The notes below the pieces were generated by a model. That model saw only the letters and a program-made list of their open reading frames with translations. It was not told the DNA's origin and ran no database searches. A program made the position numbers and the translations under genes. Below are positions 1 to 5,586 of a DNA stretch of 10,188 nt, one piece after another; position 1 is the stretch's first letter, and the number at the start of each line of letters is the position of its first letter. The stretch spans positions 1 to 10,188 of the forward strand of contig DATJZH010000299.1 of the NCBI GenBank assembly GCA_035499215.1, in the 5' to 3' direction. This DNA is from DATJZH01 sp035499215 (lineage in GTDB: Bacteria > Actinomycetota > Actinomycetes > Streptosporangiales > Streptosporangiaceae).

Positions 1-736
1 CAAAGGTGCCGAGGTTGGACCGCTCGGCGTTGAGCAGCTGGCCGGTCGCCGGGTTGATGTAGCCGGCCACCGCGGATACGCCGAAGGCGATGGACCCGAT
101 CAAGTTGGCCAGGGTGATCCACCAGGACCAGGACCGGGGACGCCACGCGGCCCAGCCGTGGCAGGCCTCGAACCAGGCCAGCGCGCTGGCGACCAGGAAG
201 CAGACCGAGCCGAACGCATCGGGCCGCCACACGTGCTGGTGCGCGGCCTGCGCGGTGAGGTCGGCCCGCACCGCGTTCCCGGTGCTGACGTTGAAGAACA
301 GGGTCCCGGCCAGCTGCACGGCAGTCGCCCACCAGTCAATCCGGCGGGGCTGGCAGACGAAGAAGCGCCGCCGGGCGGCACCTGGCGGCCGCGGGCCGGC
401 GTCCACGGCTTCCCGGTAGGTCAGAAATCCGGCCGCGGTGAAGAACAGCGAGCCGGCAAAGAAGGTCACGGCGTCCCACCGGGCCCCGACGGCGCTGGCG
501 TAACCGGGAACTGCGCCGAGCGCGAAGAGCAGCGACCCGACGGCGAACAGGACGGCGATCCACCATCCCCGGGCCCGGGGCGCCCACCACGTCGAGCCGG
601 CCGGGACGCCCAGCAGGTGCTTGCGGTGATCGCGGGATTCCCACCGGGCCACGGCGCCGTCGGGGCGGACGCGCTCGACAAAGGTCACGAACGGGCCGAC
701 GCGGCCCGCGCGGCCTGCGCGGTCCTGCACCGGCAT
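1..736 (-). CDS. YrhK-like multi-pass membrane protein (partial, C-terminus beyond left edge)
   Basis: The frame is open for 245 codons from ATG 736 to base 2 and runs out of the window. A TAG stop (746-748) lies four codons upstream of the ATG and AGGA (744-747) sits 7 nt before it, so the start is well fixed. The N-terminal ~50 residues are basic and soluble. Then come Trp-rich amphipathic entries into membrane segments at about 58-80 (WWIAVLFAVGSLLFALGAVP), 88-106, 134-152, 174-191 and 205-227; the WW-then-GS pattern recurs near 58 and 205, suggesting an internal duplication. A cytoplasmic-looking Pro/Arg loop lies near 112-132. The pattern resembles YrhK-type integral membrane proteins of actinomycetes, whose function is unknown. 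No catalytic motif is visible. It follows the STAND gene by 91 bp on the same strand, probably with its own promoter. The membrane call is strong; the family name is from memory of the pattern. Confidence 0.85.
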   Translation of the reverse strand, partial: MPVQDRAGRAGRVGPFVTFVERVRPDGAVARWESRDHRKHLLGVPAGSTWWAPRARGWWIAVLFAVGSLLFALGAVPGYASAVGARWDAVTFFAGSLFFTAAGFLTYREAVDAGPRPPGAARRRFFVCQPRRIDWWATAVQLAGTLFFNVSTGNAVRADLTAQAAHQHVWRPDAFGSVCFLVASALAWFEACHGWAAWRPRSWSWWITLANLIGSIAFGVSAVAGYINPATGQLLNAERSNLGTF

Positions 737-783
737 AGGCGTGTCCTATCCTGATCGGCTCGATCTTCCCGACGGCTCACCCG

Positions 784-811
784 AGCGTAAAGCGGTCCGC
801 TCGTCGGTCAG
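784..811 (-). promoter_or_regulatory. possible promoter of the YrhK-like gene
   Basis: Read on the minus strand, CTGACC (811-806) and TACGCT (789-784) are separated by 16 bp, matching the loose actinobacterial TTGACN / TANNNT pattern. They lie in the short gap behind the STAND gene and would give a leader of roughly 40 nt before ATG 736. Weak consensus matches are frequent in this kind of DNA, so this is a suggestion only. Confidence 0.3.
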
Positions 812-821
812 AGCATCCGCA

Positions 822-838
822 ATGACGTCAGACGTCAT
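822..838. promoter_or_regulatory. perfect 17-bp palindrome, candidate operator
   Basis: ATGACGTC-A-GACGTCAT is a perfect inverted repeat of 8-bp arms around one base, and each arm itself contains the palindrome GACGTC. It covers the TGA stop of the STAND gene (828-830) and lies 11 bp upstream of the putative -35 box of the YrhK-like gene. No T-run follows and the loop is a single base, so it is a poor terminator and looks more like a dimeric repressor or activator site. The regulator is unknown. Confidence 0.45.
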
Positions 839-3173
839 CAACTCGGAGTTGCGTTTCTACCCGCTTCGCGTACGGAGATCCAATCCGCTGGTAGATCGCC
901 CGTGCCTGGCGCAACAGCGCGGCACCCTGCTCGGAATGGCCGTCCTGGAAGTGGCACAGCCCGATGCCTTCGAGCGCCCGCGCTTCCTCACGCGGTGCGG
1001 CTATGCCGATGGAAATCGTCAGTGCCCGCTCATAGCAGGCACGTGCTCCGGGTACAGCAGATGCCAGCGATAGCTCTCCCATGTTGTTGAGGGCTTCGGC
1101 CTCCCCGGACCGGTCGCCGAGGTCGCGGTACAGTTCGAGCGCCCGGCTGAGACTGGCAGCGGCGGCAGGAAACTCCTGTGTGCGGCACTGCACCGCACCC
1201 AGATCGGCGAGCGCGTTGGCTTCCCCGAGCCGGTCGCCCAGATCACGGTACACCTCCAGGGCCCGGTCCTGGCTGGCGGCAGCCGCCGGATACTCGCCCC
1301 CGAGGCATTGCACGGTGCCCAGATCGGTAAGTGCGTTGGCTTCCCCGAGCCGGTCGCCGAGGCCACGGTACAGCTGGATAGCCTGGGCGAGGCTGGCGCC
1401 GGCCGCCGGAAGATCCCCAGTGGCCTGCTGCACGGTACCCAGCGCGCTGAGCGCGCTGGCTTCCCCGAGCCGGTCGCCGAGGCCACGGTACAACTCAAGC
1501 GCCCGAGCCAGACTCGCGCCAGCCTCCCGATAATCGTCGCTCAGGTACCGTATGTCCCCCAGGTCCGTGAGCGCGCGGGCTTCGGCGAGCTGATCGCCTG
1601 CGTCACGGGCTGCTTCAAGGGCAGCATCGTGCAGGGCCACGGCCTGGTCCCAGTGGCCGTGGCTGCGCAGGAACTCGTGCATCGCAGCCGCTATCGCGCC
1701 GGCGTGGCCGGGCCGGCCGCAGGCGGCAGCGTACCCGACCGCGGCGTGCAGGTTAAGCCGCTCGGCCTCCATCCAGGAGACCGCATCTTCTCGCTCTGCG
1801 AGGTCCTCGGCGTGCTCAGGCCGGATGACAGGCTCGGCGGCCAAGACGGCCGGAAGGCGGCGGGCTATCCGCCGGTCAGCGGCGAGAGAAGTGAACAGGT
1901 AGTAATTCAGCAGCCGGCCAGCAGCCGCGTCACGTTCGGCGGGCAGGTCAGCAGCGGCGAGCACGCGAGCGTGCTCGCGGATCAGGTCATGAAAGCGGTA
2001 GCGGCCCCGGGCCGGCTCAGTCAGCAGATACCGGTCATAGAGGCCCTCGAGATCTCGCCGCGTGGCGGCAAGGCGGGCGTCATCCAGGGCCGCGGCAGCG
2101 TAAGCGTCGACGTCGGTGCCCGGGTGCAGGCCCAGGCGGCGGAAGAGCCTCTGCTGATCTTCGGTGAGGTCCTGATACGACAGGTCGAACGCGGCGGCCA
2201 CTGACGCGTCCTCGGCGTGCATCAAGTCCAGCCGGTCTCGTGCCGCGGCCAGCTCGGCGGCAAGGTCGGCTGCCGTCCAGGCCGGATGGTGGTGCAACCG
2301 GCGGGCGAGCATCCCCAGCGCTAGCGGCAGGTAGCCGCAGAGCCGGGAGATCTCGGCTACTGCCCTGTCACTGCGGTCCAGGCCCGGGCGGGCAGCGAGC
2401 TCTACCAGCAGTCCCGCGGCCTCATCGCAGCAGAGGATGTCCAGGCTGATGGCGCGGGCATCCTCCAGCGCGGTCAGGTGCCGGCGGCTCGTTACCAGTA
2501 CCATGCACCCGGCGCTGCCCGGCAGCAGCGGCCGGATCTGCTCGCTGTCGGCAGCGTCATCGAGCAGCAGCAGCAGCTTCTTTCCGGCCAGACGATCCCG
2601 CCACAGTCCCATCCGTGATTCCAGGCCAGCGGGAATCCGCTGCGCGGTGACGCCGATCGTCTGCAGCAAGCCGGCCAGCGCCTCTGCCGGGTCGGCCGGC
2701 AGGTGGCCGGGCGTATGCGCGTGCAGCTGCAGGAAGACCTGGCCGTCCGGGAAGAACGGAGCCAGCCGGTGCGCGGCGTGCACCGCGAACGCCGTCTTGC
2801 CGACGCCGGCCATGCCGCCGATCGCATAAATTCCCACGACGCCGCCCGTGTTGGCCGCCGCAGCAATCTGCCGCAGCTCCGCCTCCCGTCCAGTGAATGA
2901 GGCGATGTCGCGGGGCAGCGTCCGCGTCGCCGCCGCGACTCCGTCGGCCGGGGCGCGCCCCCGGGCCACCGCCTCAAACGCCACCCGGTCAGAGCCCGCC
3001 AGATGGAGGGCATCGGCGAGCAGCCGGGCGGTTTCCTTCCGCGCCGTCAGGCTGACACCTCGCTCCAGATCACTGATCGACCGGGGACTAAGGCTCGCCG
3101 CCTCCGCGAGCTCCTCCTGCGTCAGACCGGCGTCGATCCGTAACTGCCTCAGCAGCTGACCCAACGACGCCAT
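828..3173 (-). CDS. XRE-family HTH / NB-ARC / TPR STAND regulator
   Basis: This is a 781-residue signal-transduction ATPase with numerous domains. An N-terminal XRE-type helix-turn-helix spans about 4-60 (LTQEELAEAASLSPRSISDLERG). The NB-ARC domain has the fold's usual motifs: P-loop GGMAGVGKT (119-127), kinase-2 LLLLLDDA (200-207), sensor VLVTSRR (225-231), GYLPLALG (280-287) and an MHD-like FHDL (394-397). A winged-helix/helical linker runs to about 490. A TPR array follows at about 500-770, with LYRGLGDRLGEA-type segments recurring exactly every 40 residues (561, 601, 641, 681). In this family ATP/ADP exchange is known to switch oligomerisation; here the HTH implies DNA binding as output and the TPRs ligand or partner sensing. 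ATG 3173 is preferred because GGGGAG (3184-3179) sits 5 nt upstream and the HTH starts at once; a frame to 3299 adds 42 non-conserved residues. The target genes are unknown. Confidence 0.9.
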   Translation of the reverse strand: MASLGQLLRQLRIDAGLTQEELAEAASLSPRSISDLERGVSLTARKETARLLADALHLAGSDRVAFEAVARGRAPADGVAAATRTLPRDIASFTGREAELRQIAAAANTGGVVGIYAIGGMAGVGKTAFAVHAAHRLAPFFPDGQVFLQLHAHTPGHLPADPAEALAGLLQTIGVTAQRIPAGLESRMGLWRDRLAGKKLLLLLDDAADSEQIRPLLPGSAGCMVLVTSRRHLTALEDARAISLDILCCDEAAGLLVELAARPGLDRSDRAVAEISRLCGYLPLALGMLARRLHHHPAWTAADLAAELAAARDRLDLMHAEDASVAAAFDLSYQDLTEDQQRLFRRLGLHPGTDVDAYAAAALDDARLAATRRDLEGLYDRYLLTEPARGRYRFHDLIREHARVLAAADLPAERDAAAGRLLNYYLFTSLAADRRIARRLPAVLAAEPVIRPEHAEDLAEREDAVSWMEAERLNLHAAVGYAAACGRPGHAGAIAAAMHEFLRSHGHWDQAVALHDAALEAARDAGDQLAEARALTDLGDIRYLSDDYREAGASLARALELYRGLGDRLGEASALSALGTVQQATGDLPAAGASLAQAIQLYRGLGDRLGEANALTDLGTVQCLGGEYPAAAASQDRALEVYRDLGDRLGEANALADLGAVQCRTQEFPAAAASLSRALELYRDLGDRSGEAEALNNMGELSLASAVPGARACYERALTISIGIAAPREEARALEGIGLCHFQDGHSEQGAALLRQARAIYQRIGSPYAKRVETQLRVDDV
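1081..1580 (-). repeat. 120-bp tandem repeats encoding TPRs
   Basis: Four to five units of exactly 120 bp lie in phase with the reading frame (40 codons each). The conserved core is near 1091-1130, 1211-1250, 1331-1370 and 1451-1490, with a decayed fifth copy near 1571. Bases 1337-1372 and 1457-1492 are identical over 36 nt, and 1213-1238 matches 1333-1358 over 26 nt. Similarity at the nucleotide level, not just protein, suggests fairly recent duplication or gene conversion in the TPR array. Confidence 0.9.
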
Positions 3174-3447
3174 TGCCACTCCCCGGCAAGCGCTGCGCTC
3201 GTCGAAGCCTCCGACAGCAGCCGGGCGCGCCCCGCTGCCCCGAAATGGAGCAAGGCGCCCTAACCTGCCGCGAACGACCCGTATGGACCAGCCTGGCACA
3301 ATCGCGAAGCCCTCGTGTCATGTGGCACGGTTCTTATCCGTTCGCAGGACCAAACGACCACCTGGTGGCGCGCCCTCGGCAGACCCTCATGGCCTGTCTC
3401 CGCTGGAGATCCACCGCACATCCTCTGGGAGGGCGCGAACTGAGCGG
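3174..3447. other. 274-bp intergenic region upstream of the STAND gene
   Basis: It lies between the stop of the small membrane protein and the start of the STAND gene, both on the minus strand. Reading frames here have no conserved look and no ribosome site, except GGGGAG at 3184-3179 which serves the STAND gene. The length suggests that the STAND gene has its own promoter, but I could not identify a convincing -35/-10 pair. An imperfect palindrome at 3314-3329 is the only clear structure. Confidence 0.5.
3314..3329. promoter_or_regulatory. imperfect 16-bp palindrome upstream of the STAND gene
   Basis: CGTGTCA-TG-TGGCACG has two 7-bp arms with one mismatched pair. It lies about 140-155 bp upstream of the HTH/NB-ARC start codon. 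It has the size and symmetry of an operator for a dimeric HTH protein, so autoregulation by the XRE domain is possible. Palindromes of this quality can occur by chance. Confidence 0.25.
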
Positions 3448-3744
3448 TCATCTGGAAGCGGACATGGAGCGCGGGGCGTCGGCCTCTGGAGTCGCCTGAA
3501 CCGCATCCATTTCCTGCGCACGCACCCGGGGTCGGGCCGGGCGGCGACGGACAGGCCGCGGCCAATCCGTGACCGTGGAGTTGAAGGCCAGTATGCTCCT
3601 CGCGGCTGCCCGGACGTGTCCTCGGGCAGGCCCGGCTAGACTCGATGCCAAGTCTTCGCGGCGGCTGGCCAGGCTGACCACCGCGGCAGCGGCGATCGGC
3701 AGGCTCACCGCAACCGCAGCGATGACGAGCAGCGCGACAATCAT
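3448..3744 (-). CDS. small single-pass membrane protein (98 aa)
   Basis: Residues 2-26 form one hydrophobic helix (MIVALLVIAAVAVSLPIAAA), followed by a basic-acidic juxtamembrane segment SLASRRED, a region GPARGHVRAAARSILAF and a Pro/Arg-rich, then acidic, tail. I recall similar ~70-100-residue proteins in actinomycetes, annotated as hypothetical; no function is known. The hydrophobic stretch without a cleavage motif suggests an N-terminal anchor. ATG 3744 is chosen because GGAAGG (3758-3753) is 8 nt upstream; the in-frame GTG at 3753 overlaps that site and cannot use it. It is encoded between the alcohol dehydrogenase (149 bp upstream) and the STAND gene (274 bp downstream) on the same strand, so it is probably an independent transcript. 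The C-terminal 40 residues look poorly constrained. Confidence 0.7.
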   Translation of the reverse strand: MIVALLVIAAVAVSLPIAAAAVVSLASRREDLASSLAGPARGHVRAAARSILAFNSTVTDWPRPVRRRPARPRVRAQEMDAVQATPEADAPRSMSASR

Positions 3745-3758
3745 TGCGTTCACCTTCC
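3744..3758 (-). promoter_or_regulatory. ribosome binding site deciding the start of the small membrane protein
   Basis: On the minus strand GGAAGG is followed by 8 nt and then ATG. The alternative GTG three codons earlier shares its G with the last base of this site, so the ATG is favoured. Confidence 0.65.
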
Positions 3759-3850
3759 AGGGGCCCTTATCTCAGGCGCTTCACGGCCGCGCATGTCGCC
3801 CGGCTAGCCATGACGTTAGGCAGAGCCGCACACCGCCACCATGAAGGAAG

Positions 3851-3870
3851 CCCACAGGATGACCCACAGG
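3851..3870. repeat. short direct repeat CCCACAGG x2
   Basis: Two identical 8-mers, at 3851-3858 and 3863-3870, are spaced with a 12-bp period. They lie in the 149-bp gap between the alcohol dehydrogenase stop and the small membrane protein gene. They could be a tandem half-site for a regulator, or chance. Confidence 0.3.
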
Positions 3871-3893
3871 TCACGCTGAAGCTTCTCGGTGAA

Positions 3894-5048
3894 TCACGCC
3901 GCTTCGGCCAGGATCGCGCAGAGGTCGTCTTCGGCCAGCACGACAGGATTGCCCTGCGTGCTGCTTGCCTTCACCGCCTTGGCGGCGACGTCGCCGAAGT
4001 CCGCCTCCCGCAGGCCCAGTTCCCGCAGTCCGGGCGTTCGAAGCCGGGTCACGGTCTCGCGGATCCAGGCGACGCCGTCCTCGATCGCGGCACGGGGATT
4101 GCCGGTCAGCAGTTGCGCGGCTTCAGCGTACCGGGAAAGGGCAGGCCTGCCCTGCGGTCCGGACCGCAGGGCCCGCACATTCGCCTCGACGACGGGCGCG
4201 AGAAGGGCGGCGCAGGCAGCGCCGTGCGGCACGTCAGCGGTGCCGCCGATGACGCTGGCGAGTCCGTGGACCGCGCCGAGCTTCGCGTTGGCAAGAGCCA
4301 TCCCGCCCAGCAGGCTGCACAGCGCCATGTCGGTGCGCGCCTCGACGTCCGCGCCATCGGCGTAGGCCCGCCGCAGCCCGGACCCGGCGCGGCGCAGCCC
4401 GCCGCGCGCGAGGCAGTCAGTCACGGCGTTGGCCCTGGGCGAGACGAAAGGCTCCAGGCACTGGGTCAGCGCGTCAAGCCCGCTGGCTGCGGTCACCGGC
4501 CCTGGGCAGGTGAGAGTGAGCAGCGGATCGACGAGCGCGACCCGCGGGATCATCAGGCCGCTGCGCAGGCTTGCCTTGACCTGGTGGCCCGGCGAGGCGA
4601 GGACCGCGTTTGCGGTCACCTCCGTCCCGGTGCCCGCGGTCGTGGGAACCGCGACCAGCGGGACGGCGGCCTCGGTGATTTTCCTGCCGGAGCCGACAAC
4701 CTCCAGGTAGTCCAGCGGGTCCCCGCCATTGGCCAGCAGCATGGCCGCGGCCTTGCCCAGGTCGATCACGCTGCCGCCGCCGATCGCGGCAACGACGTCG
4801 GCGCCGTGCTCGCGGGCGGCTTCGGTCGCCGCCCTGGCCGATTCGATCGTCGGCTCGCGGCCCGCCGTGACCACAGCGGCAGGCAGCTGCAGCCCGGCAA
4901 GCAGACCGGCGTGACTGGCCGGCCGCGAGCCGGTGCATACCAGCACCCGTGACCCGAGCCCGGCCAGCAGCGACGGGAGCTCGCTGGCGCGGCCACGGCC
5001 CACGATGACCCGGCCGGCGGTAGCGAACTCGAACGACACCCCGGTCAC
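3894..5048 (-). CDS. iron-containing alcohol dehydrogenase family protein
   Basis: At 384 residues this matches the usual length of group III (Fe-type) alcohol dehydrogenases, cytosolic NAD(P)-dependent enzymes that interconvert alcohols and aldehydes/ketones. The N-terminal nucleotide-binding half carries GGGSVIDLGKAAA (90-102) and the PTTAGTGTEVT segment (135-145). The C-terminal helical half carries the metal site: D192 and H261 (GAVHGLA) and H275 (VPHGAA), with the expected 14-residue spacing of the last two. The ligand usually His in D-A-x-x-H is Gln196 (LDALTQCLEP), and the second His of the usual HGMAH is Ser265. I recall similar changes in a bacterial subfamily, so metal choice or substrate may differ rather than activity being lost. 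The GTG at 5048 lies 5 bp behind the stop of the ABM gene, without a clear ribosome site, which suggests translational coupling in an operon. Substrate unknown; a maleylacetate reductase-like role is an alternative. Confidence 0.9.
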   Translation of the reverse strand: MTGVSFEFATAGRVIVGRGRASELPSLLAGLGSRVLVCTGSRPASHAGLLAGLQLPAAVVTAGREPTIESARAATEAAREHGADVVAAIGGGSVIDLGKAAAMLLANGGDPLDYLEVVGSGRKITEAAVPLVAVPTTAGTGTEVTANAVLASPGHQVKASLRSGLMIPRVALVDPLLTLTCPGPVTAASGLDALTQCLEPFVSPRANAVTDCLARGGLRRAGSGLRRAYADGADVEARTDMALCSLLGGMALANAKLGAVHGLASVIGGTADVPHGAACAALLAPVVEANVRALRSGPQGRPALSRYAEAAQLLTGNPRAAIEDGVAWIRETVTRLRTPGLRELGLREADFGDVAAKAVKASSTQGNPVVLAEDDLCAILAEAA

Positions 5049-5053
5049 CGCGG

Positions 5054-5368
5054 TCAGCTTGCCCAGTCGCTGGTTCCGGCGGGAAAGACCGCGGCGAACC
5101 TGGTGGAGGCGCGCGGCTGGGCCATCATCTGCGCGACCTCGTCCCGCCAGATCGCATAGTGCGGCGTCTGCTTGTGCGCCGCCGCCGCGTCTTCGTCACG
5201 GTAGACCTCAACCAGGACCACGTGGGCCGGATCGGCGTCGTCCTGAATGACGTCGAAGCGCAGCACGCCGGGCTCGGCCAGTGACGCTCGCGCATTGACA
5301 ACCGAGGCCGCCAGGAAACCCTCGACACAGTCCGGCCTGACACGCACCTGCACGTGGACCACAAGCAT
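5054..5368 (-). CDS. ABM (antibiotic biosynthesis monooxygenase)-domain protein, LsrG/YgiN-like
   Basis: The 104 residues form a single ferredoxin-like ABM domain, normally a dimer without cofactor. Visible family features are the N-terminal strand VVHVQVRVRPD (3-13), the GVLRFDVIQDD strand (34-44), E54 in VLVEVYRDEDAAAAHK (51-66) and H65/H70 in AHKQTPHY. The last run closely resembles LsrG, the isomerase/quinol-type ABM protein of E. coli, but no other lsr gene is present, so an AI-2 role is not supported. ABM proteins otherwise oxygenate quinols or polyketides, or act on small reactive carbonyls. ATG 5368 is preceded by AGGA (5379-5376) at 7 nt. The gene heads a two-gene unit with the iron alcohol dehydrogenase, which suggests that the two enzymes act in sequence on one metabolite. 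It is divergent from the helicase gene. Confidence 0.88.
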   Translation of the reverse strand: MLVVHVQVRVRPDCVEGFLAASVVNARASLAEPGVLRFDVIQDDADPAHVVLVEVYRDEDAAAAHKQTPHYAIWRDEVAQMMAQPRASTRFAAVFPAGTSDWAS

Positions 5369-5391
5369 GCGCCTATCCTGCTACATTCCGT

Positions 5392-5427
5392 CGGCTGCCC
5401 CGCGGCCGCCCCCGGGCCGGGCAGCCG
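5392..5427. promoter_or_regulatory. 9-bp perfect inverted repeat, hairpin or operator
   Basis: CGGCTGCCC (5392-5400) and GGGCAGCCG (5419-5427) are perfect complements around an 18-nt GC-rich loop that includes GCGGCCGC. It begins 24 bp upstream of the ABM start codon, where it would overlap the promoter or form a structure in the 5' leader. Its role is not evident. Confidence 0.4.
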
Positions 5428-5571
5428 GGCGCGTTACCGGAATCGGCCGCGGCGGACCCGCGGACACGCCATGCCGCGCCTGCGCTCACGGTCGCGCTCG
5501 AGCCGGCTACTTGTCCATCCCGGCAAAGAGGCTGCCGGCCACGACGGACGGGCCGCCGGGGCCACGGCTGG

Positions 5572-5577
5572 TAGCCT
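5572..5577 (+). promoter_or_regulatory. -10-like box directly before the helicase start (leaderless transcript likely)
   Basis: TAGCCT fits TANNNT and ends 9 nt before GTG 5587, so transcription would begin at or within a few bases of the start codon. No Shine-Dalgarno sequence lies between. No good -35 is visible. Confidence 0.45.
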
Positions 5578-5586
5578 TTCGGCCCT

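Larger units (their letters stand above)
5369..5586. other. divergent promoter region between ABM/ADH operon and helicase gene
   Basis: This 218-bp GC-rich stretch separates the two outward-facing transcription units. It must hold promoters for both. It contains a 9-bp inverted repeat (5392-5427) next to the ABM start and a TAGCCT hexamer (5572-5577) next to the helicase start. I see no small gene in it. Confidence 0.6.

Noticed and set aside
745..753. CAGGATAGG shared (minus strand) with 5380-5372 before two genes
   Set aside because: The nine bases overlap AGGA ribosome sites and the spacing to each ATG differs, so coincidence is the simpler reading.
158..754. 198-codon plus-strand frame at the left end
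   Set aside because: It is antisense to the clear membrane protein; its sequence is Gly/Arg/Pro-rich without a fold signature.
822..838. Intrinsic terminator for the STAND gene
   Set aside because: The dyad has a one-base centre, overlaps the stop codon and has no following T-run, so it would be a poor RNA hairpin.
1081..1580. CRISPR-like or satellite repeat
   Set aside because: The 120-bp period is 40 codons in frame with TPR consensus and has no unique spacers.
1308..2204. 298-codon plus-strand frame over the NB-ARC/TPR gene
   Set aside because: Its apparent internal repeats are the complement of the TPR repeats, and the STAND frame explains the region.
3174..3299. Upstream N-terminal extension of the STAND protein (42 residues)
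   Set aside because: Basic, non-conserved sequence; a good ribosome site and the HTH start fit ATG 3173.
3744..4952. 402-codon open frame antisense to the alcohol dehydrogenase
   Set aside because: Composition is low-complexity and the opposite strand carries the NAD and metal-site motifs.
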